Positions 46,740 to 57,065 of a DNA stretch of 64,000 nucleotides are shown here, in pieces. The DNA comes from Antilocapra americana (lineage: Eukaryota > Chordata > Mammalia > Artiodactyla > Antilocapridae). The stretch lies in NCBI GenBank assembly GCA_007570785.1, contig ML660774.1:6477404-6541403 (forward strand), in the 5' to 3' direction. Each line of letters starts with the position of its first letter. The stretch's first letter is position 1. The notes beneath the pieces are model-generated. The model worked only from the letters and a program-made list of their open reading frames with translations, was not told where the DNA came from and made no database searches. A program made the translations under genes and the position numbers.

Positions 46740-47108
46740 ATAAAGGCCCTGGGCTATGATAGTGTTGACCTGAGACAAATAGAGGGCCTGATGCCCTCCA
46801 GTGAAGATGGGTTTATTTGGGATCAGCACACAAATACAATTCAGGGTCAGCAACCATGGAGAGCCACAGGGAAGACCCCACACAGCAAGATAAGGAGAAC
46901 TCTTTTATAAAAGAGGGGAAAAGGAAGTTGGGGGGGGGGTTGTGGTAAACAAGGGGTTTTCATTGGCTGGGTCCTTGCTGGGAATGAAGAGTCTTCCTTT
47001 TTCCTGGTGGGCTTTGCTGTCATCACAGAACGTGAGAGCGCCCCCTTCTGGTCTCCCAATTCTACTTAATTGAGGTTTCTCTTTATTAATTTTTTTGCAA
47101 TATCTTCA
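46740..47108 (-). mobile_element. Probable solo LTR
   Basis: On the reverse strand the order is CCAAT (46966-46962), a TATAAAAG box (46909-46902) and an AATAAA signal (46817-46812). The spacings, 53 bases from CCAAT to TATA and 85 bases from TATA to the poly(A) signal, suit a retroviral-type U3-R layout. No gag, pol or env sequence is attached. Edges and family are uncertain; a C10 run (G10 on plus, 46930-46939) interrupts the U3. Confidence 0.45.
47036..47056 (-). promoter_or_regulatory. CTCF-like motif inside the LTR-like segment
   Basis: On the reverse strand CCAGAAGGGGGCGCT fits the 15-base CTCF core at 14 positions. It faces opposite to the motifs at 11306 and 12720. Motif match only. 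Confidence 0.5.
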
Positions 47109-47294
47109 GGGTTTTTTTGGATGCTGTAAATCTGTAAAAATTTCCCCACTTTTAAAAATATTAAAGGATTAAAAAATGAAAAAAAAACTTTATATGTGAG
47201 CTGAATTTGACCAGTTTTTCATCTTTGGGATAAATAACAATCTCTTAAGTTCTCTCTTAGATCAGAATCTTATGGTCTAGGATTTCTGTTCCCC

Positions 47295-47425
47295 ATGCTG
47301 TTCCAAGTGTGGTTCATGTTCCAACACATCAGCCTCAACGGAGAGCTCCAGAGAAATGGAGAATATCAGACCCCATCTGCATTTTAATACGGGTCCAAAG
47401 ATTACAGTTTGAGAAGCAATGGAGT
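47295..47425. mobile_element. hAT-type MER element, internally shortened
   Basis: Left part TTCCAAGTGTGGTTCATGTT and right part CCATCTGCATTTTAATACGG with ACAGTTTGAGAAGCAATGG correspond to the two ends of a MER5/MER20-like hAT element. Confidence 0.65.
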
Positions 47426-47704
47426 AGAGTATCTTTTCGGGGAAGGTTCTGCTCAGTTATTTTGGAGTGGGGGAAGACATGAACAATCATCAGTATGTGA
47501 GCACGAATGCAGTTGTCAGATTAATTCAATGATGGAAAGAATGAATGGGTTCAAATACATGAAGATTACCATGGATGAAGGAAGGAAACAGGTTGGGATG
47601 TTGTTTTGTATCCTGTGGGCACTGGGGTGGGATACTTGGAAGCTGCGAGCTTCTGGTTGAGGATAAAGGATGTTTGTGGTTGTTGTTTTTAAACTCGATT
47701 AAGA

Positions 47705-47915
47705 ATTCTAAACGCCTACCTGATGCCACACTTTGCTTTACTCTTTCACATAATTTATCCCATTAAATCCTACAACAGTATTTTCGATGAGGATGATCAC
47801 GTGAATGTCTTGCAACAAGAAACTGAGCACCAGGCAGCTTAGGAAGCCTTCCAAGGCCACCTGCTAGCACAGAAAGCCTGCAGTTTGCACCCAGGAGAGC
47901 TCAGGCTTGCCACCT
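47705..47915 (-). mobile_element. MIR SINE, diverged
   Basis: TTTATCCCATTAAATCCTAC (47754-47773), AAACTGAGCACCAGGCAGCT and CCAAGGCCACCTGCTAGCAC follow MIR order in reverse orientation. Confidence 0.65.
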
Positions 47916-48902
47916 AGAGAGCAGTCCAGCTCAAGCTCTTTTCCTGTAACTTGGCCAAGGCCAGGCCTTGCTGGAGACTTTAAACAATTTCTGATTACTT
48001 TTGGGAAAGGTTTTTCTCTTAGATCTTCCATGGAGGGTTTGCTCAATAAAAAGTGAGAGCAGCTCCAAAATAAGAAATATCTGATACTTCTATAAAGACT
48101 GATGGTTCTGTTTGAACAGTTGTCTCTTGCTCTTAATCTGGGAAGTTGGTTCCTGATTTTGATTTGAAATTCGAATTGCAGACAATAGCAAAATCAGGAA
48201 CATACATGCAGTCTTGGTGTTGAAAGAAAAGTGAATGGGTATGAATTTAAAAAGCATGTTCATTGTGCACTTTTTATGAAAAAATCTTCCTTTATAACGA
48301 CTTCTTCAATTTAGTATTTAACATTTCAAAGGATTTCAGAGGACTCTGCCTTCTCAAAAGTTGCCAAAGATTTCAGCTATTGTCATTATCAGACTTCAAA
48401 GCAGGGACTGCAGGCGATTTTAACGCCAATGCTTTAATCCTAACCTTTGTATTGAGATTAGGAACACAAAGCATAGCCCGTAAGGGGTAAACCAAATTTT
48501 TTGGGTGGGGGGTTTGCTTTGTTTTTCTTTCCCCCAAAGAATTACAATGAAAGCCCCAAAGCCCCACTCACGGGAATTGTTCTTCACTCATTGATAGTTT
48601 TTGTTTTTGTTTTTGTTTTTTTTTTTGTGGAGCTGTAAGCTGTGATGAAATCTGCACAATGGTATCTGTCAATGAAAAAATAGCTGCTGTAATGAAAGGA
48701 CTTGGCACTTACAACAGACAATTTCAGGTGCTCAGCCTGTTTCCACAAAAGATGAAGAGCCACGAGTCTCTCCCAAATTACCTTGCGTGTGTCATTAGTG
48801 TTTGAAGGGCATATGTGTGTATGGGAGAGTTGGTATAATTAGCTGCAGTGATCTCAGATAGCCTCAGCCTCGCCTCTGCCGGCCACTTAACCCCCGTGCA
48901 TG
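47916..48902. other. Unique sequence, no gene seen
   Basis: No recognised repeat. A T-rich stretch (48596-48628) holds GTTTTT iterations. AT-rich block 48640-48850 has no domain-bearing frame. Confidence 0.45.
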
Positions 48903-49101
48903 TTCAGCTGCTCAATCCTGTCGCGACCCTGTAGACTATAACCCATCAGGCTCCTCTGTCCATGGGATTCTCCAGGCAAGAATACTGGAGTGGGTTGCCA
49001 TTTCCTCCTCCAGGGGATCTTCCTGATCCAGGGATGGAACCCGTGTGTCTTGCATCCCGTGTATTGGCAGGCGGGTTCTTTACCACCAGAGCCACCTGGG
49101 A
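48903..49101 (-). mobile_element. Bov-tA SINE, partly decayed tail
   Basis: Plus strand runs from GTTCAGCTGCTCAATCCTGT through AATACTGGAGTGGGTTGCCA to the head complement CCACCAGAGCCACCTGGGA near 49083-49101. The GACTCTTTG part of the 3' end is deleted. Confidence 0.92.
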
Positions 49102-49339
49102 TATAGAGTAGGGTGTACCCATTAATCCCAAACTAATGAGGCACAGTTGTAGGAGTTACAAGTGGCATAGTTGGTTTGCTGCTGCTGAGAGAGGGGTGAG
49201 CAGAAACTGTAAAAACAGGTGTGTGGCTGGCTTCATCAGAGGTGCATGGAGTGAGATAATAAACAGATGATAAACAGAGGAAGGATAAGGTATACTTGGA
49301 AGGATGGAGATGAGAGATATGGAAAGGTGATCGTGTGTT

Positions 49340-49485
49340 ATGGTACAGCAAACACTGAATTCAGAAGTCAGATACCCGGGGCTTCGTCCATGTCGGGCGG
49401 CCAGCTTCCTCCATGTCGGGCGGCCAGCTTCCTCCGAAGGCTTGGGAAACTTGTTCTGTCCCTTTGCCCATTATCAGACTCCTTG
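49340..49485 (+). repeat. Possible MIR remnant with perfect 23-bp tandem duplication
   Basis: A 23-base unit at 49387-49409, beginning TCCATGTCGGGCGGCC, is repeated exactly at 49410-49432. Four CpG in the array stand out against AT-rich surroundings. Flanking text (GTGTTATGGTACAGCAAACA, CTTGGGAAACTTGTTCTGTC) is faintly MIR-like. Confidence 0.6.
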
Positions 49486-51494
49486 ATTCTAACTTGAAGT
49501 CCCCAGGCATAACCCAGCCAGCCAGCCAACCATCCAAACAAGCCCAGAGACGTGATGTAGAGGATAAAACATTGTGTTAATTTTACAGAGGAATTGAAAG
49601 ATACTATCTTTAAAAAGATAACTTCATGGCCTGATCAGAGGCAGAGGTAATTTTTGTCATCTACATGAATTACACCTGGAAAAATATGTTTGGATGCCAC
49701 GAAAATGGGAAAGACGAGACTGAAATGTTCAGATTAAGAGTAATTTGGCATTTATGCCTATGAAGATGAGACATACAGAAGAAAAGACCTAGAAAAAATT
49801 GTTAAAGAGACAGCAGAAAGACTGGACATTACTTTACTATTTTCCTCTCATTTTAAAGTTTGGACAACCAAAGTGTGAAATTTTAGCATCTTATCTCTGA
49901 CAGATAAGGAACATTGTGGGATAGTAGTTTTGACTGTTTAGTAATATATTTCTAAATACTATTTAGTGATTTTTTTTTTCCATCTGTGTACAGACTCTCA
50001 GGAGGAAATATTTTCAAAGGGATACAACGGCTGGATATTTAAAATTTAGACGACTGGATAGATAGCAGTTAGGTTTGTCTAATTGGTTGCATACCAGGTG
50101 AAAGGATGAGGGTAAAAACTTTATAAATAACACTGTAGCATGGTCCCTAGCTTTTTAAGATCCTTTCTGCCTTGAATGAGATTGAAGTGAATTACCTTAT
50201 CTGAGACAGCTGCTAAGGTTACCTATAAACTCAGAGATTGTCCAGGAAAGACGTACAAGTTCAGGCACCAAGAGAGAAAGGAAGTCTTAAACAAAATCAT
50301 GGAGAACGAGAAAAGGCTTGGTCAGTGAATCAAAATGACATTGCCGTGGCACATTTTAAGATCTTAAATGTTTGTTCAAATGACTAAATCAAAGTGTTGA
50401 TTTTTGAAAACCAGAATTCAACATGAGTTACTACCTGGGGGCCTTAAAAACCTTAGAAAAATAATGTAATCTCTATGTAAAATGCTGTTTAGTCATAAGT
50501 GCACAGAAAGAGTAATTGTTCTGTGTTGAACTATTTTATTCTTATTCCCATTCAAACCTATTTCATACCACAATTTAAATTTTCCATCTGATTTCATCCT
50601 CTCACTGGCCTGTGAGCCATCACCCTTGTAGCTTTGTAACACAGGCAAATATGACCAAAAAATTCTAATAGATGAGGTATCTTTAGGCATCTCCATTTGG
50701 GAAGTGGAAGTTACTTTGAACCAACAACTTTAAAATAACCGGTTTCGACTGGTTTACCCTTAAACTGACCTAGAACTGAATTAATTACATGTCATGAGAG
50801 CCCCAGCTAAAGTACCATTCTGTAATATGTTTTATGACCAACTACACCATTTGAGAAGTATGAGTAAGTGGCTGATGTTAGGACTTCAGATCTAATGTAC
50901 ATAAATACCCGACTCACTGTTCTGAAAAATTACAGTGGAATTGTTTGTTCTGAAACAGATTCCAGTCTGTTCTCTCTTTACAAGGACTTCCACATGGAAT
51001 TTGGAAAACCGAATCTCTGAGATGAAACTCCATTCACTTGATCCACGTCAGACCTGGCGTGGTTTTTCTGTGTATGGAGCTTTCTGTTCTTTGACTCTTT
51101 ACTCTCCATTCACATCCATCTTTATGGGTTCCTGAGTGCTACGTTCCTACTTTTTTTTTTTTAGCCATCATAAAAGAGAAAACAAGGCATTTCCCAGACA
51201 TAAAACTCTTTCCTGTTTCCCAGTGGGTCAGTTAATCCTGGACCATTTCTAGAGTTCAGCAAAACTTAATTCAGTTAAATTCTGTCACTTCATTCTATCC
51301 CAGTTCTGGCTGCATAAAGAGGAACAAAGCCAAGACCTTGGCCAATGTCAGAAAAATATCTTTCTCCCAATGTTTAGGTTGACTGCTTAGTTTTTGTAGT
51401 TGGACAAATGTGCCATGGAGTTTTAGCAGCTGTTAGGATTTACTATGCCTGAGTTGCCCTTTTAACTGCTTGTCTGACATATTTTGCTGCTTAT
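49486..51494. other. Unique AT-rich sequence, no gene seen
   Basis: About 2 kb with no recognised repeat except a T-run near 49970-49979. Short frames without domains. Confidence 0.5.
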
Positions 51495-51642
51495 TTTTAA
51501 GTGGGCTTCATATTTCATAGCATCTTGTAGTTGGAGGAGACCTTGGGAAACTTCTGGTTGAACCCATTTGCTTTAGAAATGAAACAACAGAGCCCGCAGA
51601 AGTCAAAAGACTTGTTTTAAGGTCACAAACCCAGTAAGTGGC
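51495..51642 (-). mobile_element. MIR-type SINE, left part, interrupted by Bov-tA
   Basis: GAAATGAAACAACAGAGCCC, TAAGGTCACAAACCCAGTAAGTGGCAA (read in parts) match the MIR core in reverse orientation. The match breaks at 51643, where a Bov-tA begins, and may resume at 51839 (GCTAGAACTCCAGTTACTTA). Confidence 0.65.
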
Positions 51643-51836
51643 AAGTGAAAGTCGCTCAGTCGTGTCCGACTCTTTGCGACCCCATGGACTATACAGTCCA
51701 TGAAATTCTCCAGGCCAGAATACTGGAATGGGTAGCCTTTCCCTTCTCCAGGGGATCTTCCCAACCCAGGAATCGAACCCAGGTCTCCTGCATTAACAGG
51801 AGGATTCTTTACCAGCTGAATCACCAAAGCCCAGGC
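51643..51836 (-). mobile_element. Bov-tA SINE inserted in a MIR
   Basis: Reverse-orientation copy from AAGTGAAAGTCGCTCAGTCG to the head complement near 51816-51834. It belongs to the variant in which the GGACTATACAGTCCATG block replaces the usual middle, a known Bov-tA subtype feature. Confidence 0.92.
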
Positions 51837-52009
51837 TAGAACTCCAGTTACTTAATGTTGCCCTAGTGGCTTGGTCATTTGTATCAGAAAAGGATGTAGT
51901 GATATTTTTCACCTCTCTCCAAACTCAGGAGGAACATTTTCCGAAGAATGCATGTTATTGTTGGAGATTTAAAAAAAGAAACATAGACCACTTTATATAG
52001 CAGTTACTT

Positions 52010-52330
52010 TTTTCCCTTTTATTTTGCACAATTTCTAGTGTGCAAAAAAGTAGAGACTAGAAACACAAACCCAATAGCCAGGTTCGACCATTTCTAATTC
52101 ACAATTCGTCTTGTTTCATCTGTATCCCTACCTTCTCTCCTACCCCATATTATTCTGAAGTAAACTCAGACATCATATTATTTCATCCGTAAATAGATCA
52201 GTACGCATCTCCAAAAGATTGACATGTAAAAAGATAACCACAGTACTGTTATTAACTGAAATAAATTAGCAGTAATTCCATAGAATTATCAAATATGCTA
52301 TAGTCTGTTTTAAAAATCTGTTATAAATAG
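52010..52330 (+). mobile_element. Old L1M-like LINE fragment
   Basis: CTTGTTTCATCTGTATCCCT, TATTATTCTGAAGTAAACTC, AGACATCATATTATTTCATC and GTAAATAGATCAGTACGCAT follow the same order as the related fragment at 5049-5415. Same orientation, different breakpoints. Confidence 0.5.
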
Positions 52331-52383
52331 TGTATGATCATTTTATTTTCAAATATATTTTTCCTAGGAGAAAGAAACTCAGT

Positions 52384-52656
52384 AAGAATGGTGGGTGTTT
52401 GAGATGAGAGAGGGAAGAATTGGGAGTTTGGGGTTAGCAGATGCAAACTGTTATCCATGGAATGAATAAACAAGGCCCTACTGCATAGCACAGGAAATGG
52501 TATTCCAATATCTTGCAATAAACCATAATGGAAAAGAATATGAAAATGTGTGTATATATGCATGTATAACAATCACTATACTATACGGTAGAAGTTAACA
52601 ACATTGTAAATCAACCGTACTTGAATAAAATGAATTAAAAAGAATGGTGGGTGTTT
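52384..52656 (+). mobile_element. 5'-truncated L1 3' UTR with perfect 17-bp TSD
   Basis: AAGAATGGTGGGTGTTT at 52384-52400 is repeated exactly at 52640-52656. Between them lie only 239 bases of L1 3' UTR, including GGGTTAGCAGATGCAAACTG and TTGTAAATCAACCGTACTTG, and a short A-rich tail. No coding part of the L1 was inserted. Confidence 0.95.
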
Positions 52657-53125
52657 TAGGTCAATGAAAAGAGAGAGGGACTGTAAATGACTGTCAGTAT
52701 CACTGATAAAAACATGTCACGAGTTACAGCCAGGAAGGAATTTACTAGATATTCACTTGGTCTTGCCATGCTTTAATTCTCCTTTCTACCTAAACTGTAA
52801 ATTTTCATGTGCTATTTTCCAGAGACTTTGCAGCTGTTCTCTTTGTACCCCTTCAAGTCAAGCATCAGGGTATGAAAGAGAGTTGTCACCAGAGAAAGGG
52901 AGAAAGTCATGGCTATTTTTGGTGGCAGGTTCAGAACAGATTTTTCCTTTGCGTCAGCAGACGTGAATACCTTGAGCTCCTCGAGCTCTAGTTTCCTAGT
53001 GTGGGATATAAAATATTTTCTGGCTGGAGACAGGTTCTTTTCATTACAAGTTAGGGGAGATGAATTGATTCTTTGGAGGAAATGGTGGATAATACATTTC
53101 TCATTTCTTCAGTTGTTCCTTTTTC
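52657..53125. other. Unique sequence, no gene seen
   Basis: Frames of 60-75 aa only, with no domain. No repeat recognised. Confidence 0.4.
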
Positions 53126-53955
53126 TAAAAAAATAATTGTATTTACTCTTTTATTTTGGCGGTGCCGGATCATTGTTGCTGCAGGCTTTTCTCTAGTTGT
53201 GGTGAGCGCTGACTACTCTCTTGGTGCACGGGCGTCTCACTGTGGCGGCTTCTCTTGTCATGGAGCACGAGGTCTAGGGCATGTGGGCTTCAGTAGCTAC
53301 AGTTCCCAGGCTCTAGAGCAGACAGTGTTAAAAAGCAGAGACATCACTTTGCCAACAAAGGTCCATAGAGTCAACGCTATGGTTTTTCCAGTAGTCATGT
53401 ATGGATGTAGGAGTTGGACCATAAAAAAGGCTGAGTGCTGAAATTGATGCTTTCACACTGTGGTGCTGGAGAAGATTCTTGAGAATCCCTTGGACAGTAC
53501 AGAGATCAAATCAGTCCATCCTAAAAGAAATCAACCCTGAATATTCATTGGAAGGATTGATGCTGAAGCTGAAGCTCCAATACCTTGGTCACCTGATGTG
53601 AAGAGCTGATTCACTGGAAAAGAATCTGATGCTGGGAAAGTTTGAAGGGAGGAGGAGAAGGGGATGACAGAGGATGAGATGGTTGGATGGCATCACCGAC
53701 TCAATGGACATGCGTTTGAGTAAGCTTCGGGAGTTGGTGATGGACAGGGAGGCCTGGCGTGCTGCGATTCATGGGGTCGCAAAGTCAGATGACTGAACAG
53801 CAACGACAAAGGCTCTAGAGTACAGGCTCAATATTTGTGGAGCTGCCGAGCTTAGTTGCTGGGCGGCATGTGGAATCTTCCCAGAGCCGGGATCGAACCC
53901 ATTTCTCCTGCACTGGGAGGCAAATTCTTCACCACTGACAAGGGAAGCCCTCAAT
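53126..53955 (-). mobile_element. CHR-2-type SINE split by a BovB insertion
   Basis: The SINE is read on the reverse strand in two parts: tail side 53126-53318 (GGCGGTGCCGGATCATTGTT on plus) and head side 53810-53955 (CCGGGATCGAACCCATTTCT, then CACTGACAAGGGAAGCCC). Removing the BovB and one copy of the repeated AGGCTCTAGAG leaves a continuous SINE. Confidence 0.92.
53319..53809 (+). mobile_element. BovB 3' end, 5'-truncated, nested, with 11-bp TSD
   Basis: Begins with AAAAAGCAGAGACATCACTT and runs to GTCGCAAAGTCAGATGACTG. It encodes the degenerate end of the RTE reverse-transcriptase ORF (a frame includes VFPVVMYGCRSWTIKKAEC). AGGCTCTAGAG at 53308-53318 and 53810-53820 is its target-site duplication. 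Confidence 0.95.
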
Positions 53956-55040
53956 TCCTCCTCTTAAATGTCTTCAGTGATGGAAGTCAGGTGCACCTTT
54001 TGAATGACTGTCCATCTCAACACCTTCAGATAGGTGTGGAATTTGAGTTGAAGGATATGAAGTCCAAAACAAAGAAATCTTGTTGTCTGCAATAATGAGA
54101 CAGTTAGGCATTTTGGCAAACCCGAGAAGCCCAGGACTATCTATTTACAGGAGACTTTTGATTCCTTGGAGAAAGATTAGGACAATTGGGTCCTGGGTGG
54201 TGAGAAGCAGGCAGCAAGATTTTCCCGAAGGCAGCAGTCATGAAAGCCAACACCCTAGAGAATCACCCAGCTGGGAGGAAAGAGAGAGATCAGCCTTGAA
54301 AGCACAACGCGTGCCTGGTGCTGTGTCCCCGCTGTCACACACCTGGAGCTAACAGCAGGGAGAAGTGTGATCTGAAGCGAGTTGGAGATTCGATCTAGGT
54401 CAGACTCACTTCGGGGACATCATACACCTATGTCATGTGCTTATGGGGGCCGCAGCCACACCTGGTGATTTGCTTAAAATTTTCCTCCCATTCCCATTCC
54501 CCTACAACCTTTCCAAATTTGGACAAAGTCCTTGCCCCTCATCTTTCCCGGTGTTTGTTGTTGTCATGTGCTTGTTCTACCTTGTCTCTCTGCCTTTGGT
54601 TTTGGCTGGTCTAAGCAGCACAAGTATTTCAGGAGAAAAGGGGAGGGGGATTACATCACTGATAAATCCTGCAGTTGGAGCAGCTGTTTTTGTGACTCGG
54701 GTGAACCACTGGGCTCTCCGAAGCCCTGCCTTCTGCGATGGTTACCTCCTGCTTGCGTCCTCCACCCTGGCCTTGAGATGAGGTAATTCTCCCATATCTG
54801 TGGGACCCTGTGGGGCTGGCTGCCTCGTCTCTGCTGTGTTAGTGGTGCCGAGGAAGGAAGAGGAGACATCACAGCTTCTGGAATCAGAAAAGGGTGTAAA
54901 AAGATAAAGATGCGCCAGCCCAGTGGGTGAGCAGCATCTCTGTGTCTCCCTCACTCACAGGGTCCTGCTCTTTCAACATTTTCTTGTGTAACTCGTGGGA
55001 TTTGTAGGACATCTTCCTTTAAAAATGCATTTTTAAAAAA
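53956..55040. other. Unique sequence, no gene seen
   Basis: A 114-aa plus frame (54437-54781) and overlapping frames have hydrophobic stretches but no recognised domain or exon context. No repeat recognised. Confidence 0.45.
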
Positions 55041-55071
55041 CTTATTTATTTATTTATTCGTTTGGCTCAGT
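55041..55071 (-). mobile_element. CHR-2 tail remnant, (TTTA)n
   Basis: ACTTATTTATTTATTTATTC followed by GTTTGGCTCAG is the reverse complement of a CHR-2 3' tail with only a few bases of SINE body. Confidence 0.5.
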
Positions 55072-55099
55072 TACCCTGCTGAGCGCGCTACCTACTTTT

Positions 55100-55285
55100 T
55101 CATATTTACTCTTCACACAACAGTAGGAGAAAGCCATTTCCTCCATTTTACCTTGAAGGAAATGGTGGCCTCGTAGGGATTTTTGGACTTTGGTCAAGGT
55201 GATGCATCTAATAAGTGTTAGATCCAGGAGCTTTCTAATACCTGCAGATGGACGCAAGTATCTCAGACCTGAGTGTATTCTCCTT
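55100..55285 (-). mobile_element. Possible MIR SINE
   Basis: CATTTCCTCCATTTTACCTT, TTTGGTCAAGGTGATGCATC and TAATAAGTGTTAGATCCAGG keep MIR order in reverse orientation, heavily diverged. Confidence 0.5.
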
Positions 55286-55679
55286 CCCCACAGAAGAAAA
55301 AATAGGGTGTTGGAGAGCTCCATTTTTTTTTTGTATTTCTGAGACAACTTAATTTTTAAATTTATCTTTTTTTGGAATATAGCTGTTTTACAATGTTGTT
55401 ATTTTCTGCTGTACCAACAAAGTGAATCAACTGTACATTTACATAAATCCCCTCTCTTTTGGATTTCCTTCTGGTTTAGGTCACCACAGAGCATTGAGTA
55501 GAGTTCCCTGTGCTATACGTAGGTTCTTATTAGTGATCTATTTTATACAGTGATGTGTATATGTCAGTTTCAATTTTCCAATTCATCCCAGCCTTCCTTT
55601 ATCCCCTTGGTGTCTGCACATTTGTTCTCTACATCTGTGTTCGTTTCTGCTTTGCAAATAAGATCATTGTACCACTTTT

Positions 55680-55845
55680 CTAGATTCCCATGTCTATGTG
55701 CCATTACATGGTATTTTCTAGATTNNNNNNNNNNATTCTCTGGTCTATGTGCTGTTACACGGTATCTTCTAGATTCCCATGCCTATGTGCTGTTATACGG
55801 TATCTTCTAGATTCCCATGTCTATGTGCTGTTACACGGTATGTGT
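55680..55845 (+). repeat. 38-bp tandem repeat within L1
   Basis: Copies beginning TAGATT start at 55681, 55719, 55770 and 55808. Complete neighbours are 38 bases apart; the 51-base interval holds the gap. The unit contains CCCATGTCTATGTGCTGTTA with small variations. Confidence 0.9.
55725..55734. other. Assembly gap of 10 N
   Basis: Ten N lie inside the 38-bp tandem repeat. The number ten is probably a placeholder, not a measured length, so the true copy number is unknown. Confidence 0.99.
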
Positions 55846-56004
55846 TCTTCTCTTTCTTGCTTCACTCCGTGTGACAGTCTCTAGGTCCATCCATGTAAGA
55901 CGCCTTCATTTGTCAAAGGATGGGGATTCAAGGCTCCAAACAAGTTCCACCCCCTTGGCCTCTGCCCCCAAAGCAGTAGCAGCAGGTACCGTTCGCAGTA
56001 ACGT

Positions 56005-56135
56005 CTCTGTAGCAGGCATCGTCTAAGCAGTGCGTGTGGACTCATTGATTTGAAGCTTATGGCAACCCTAAGAGTTCTGTTAGCATCCCCGTTTTCCAGT
56101 TGAGGAAATCGAGACTTGGGTGGTCACATGGTGGG
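56005..56135 (-). mobile_element. MIR 3' half
   Basis: GTAGCAGGCATCGTCTAAGC, GGCAACCCTAAGAGTTCTGT and CCCGTTTTCCAGTTGAGGAA match the MIR 3' region and core in reverse orientation. Confidence 0.7.
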
Positions 56136-56880
56136 GGGATGATTAGTGGCCCAGGGCATTCACCGGGCAGGCCGCTTCCAGCCTCTGCACCCCTGGCCCT
56201 CTGATTGCACCACCCGGGTCCCAGGGCCCCTCTGCTGTTGGCTTCCGCCTGGCTTGAAGGAGCCTGGGCCCGGAGGCTCCCATGAGGTCTGGCAGAGGGA
56301 GCGCAACCTAATTGGGATCTGGATGCATGCTCCTGCCTGCTCGGTGCCAACCCCGTGGTTACTTCTTATTCTGACTTGCTTATTTATGGGCCCTGGGGCT
56401 TGGCAAGGAAGGAGCTAGAGGGTCAGACAGTCTGCACCGGAACGAGACAGATTCTTGCACCTGTTAATGAGAGTTAAACATCTCAAGGGCTGCTCTTCCC
56501 CACCCTGTTCTCCTACTTCCTTCTTTTGGAAAGTGCTTGAACCCTGCCATCATGCAGGTGGTCCTGAGGTGGCTGCCTGACCCCTTGTTTTGTGGGCTCA
56601 CTAGGCTTTGGACGAGGGGAGGGGGCAAATGCTTCCTCCTTCTCCAGCTTGGAAAACAAGTTGGCTTCTTTCCAGCCTGAGTGATCTGCCCAGGTTTACT
56701 CTAAAGGGAACGTTTCCTTTCATAAGCTGCCAAGGAAGTTCTTGAAGCATTATTGGGCCATCTCGCCTGGTTTATTTATTTTCTTAATTAATTCAGCTTT
56801 GGTTTTGGAGTTTGCAGGAGTCCAAGGTTAGTCATCAATAACACTGTTACAGGTTGAATTGGGTCCCCTACCCCAATTCC
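56136..56880. other. Unique sequence, GC-rich start, no gene seen
   Basis: Overlapping 90-97 aa frames at 56057-56418 on both strands have no domain and fit GC-rich non-coding DNA. No repeat recognised. Confidence 0.45.
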
Positions 56881-57061
56881 TTGGGCTTCCCAGGAGGCAC
56901 TAGTGGTATAGAAGCCACCTGCCAATGCAGGAGACATGAAAGACATGGGTTTAATCCCTGAGTCAGGAAGATCTGTTGGAGGAGGGCATGACAACTCACT
57001 CCACTATTTTTGCCTGGAGAATCCCATGGACAGAGGAGCCTGGCTGGCTACAGTCCATTGT
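56881..57061 (+). mobile_element. Bov-tA SINE, 3'-truncated
   Basis: Head TTGGGCTTCCCAGGAGGCAC, tRNA-like part and Bov-A body are present, but the copy stops at GCTACAGTCCATTG (57060). The terminal GTCGGACACGACTGA box is missing, and a perfect inverted repeat starts five bases later. Confidence 0.9.
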
Positions 57062-57065
57062 AATC

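Larger units (their letters stand above)
55346..55895 (-). mobile_element. L1 3' UTR, 5'-truncated, with internal tandem repeat
   Basis: TTTTACAATGTTGTTATTTT, GAGCATTGAGTAGAGTTCCC and GTCTCTAGGTCCATCCATGT follow the ruminant L1 3' end in reverse orientation. The normal order is interrupted at 55680-55845 by a 38-bp tandem repeat that also holds the assembly gap. Confidence 0.88.
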
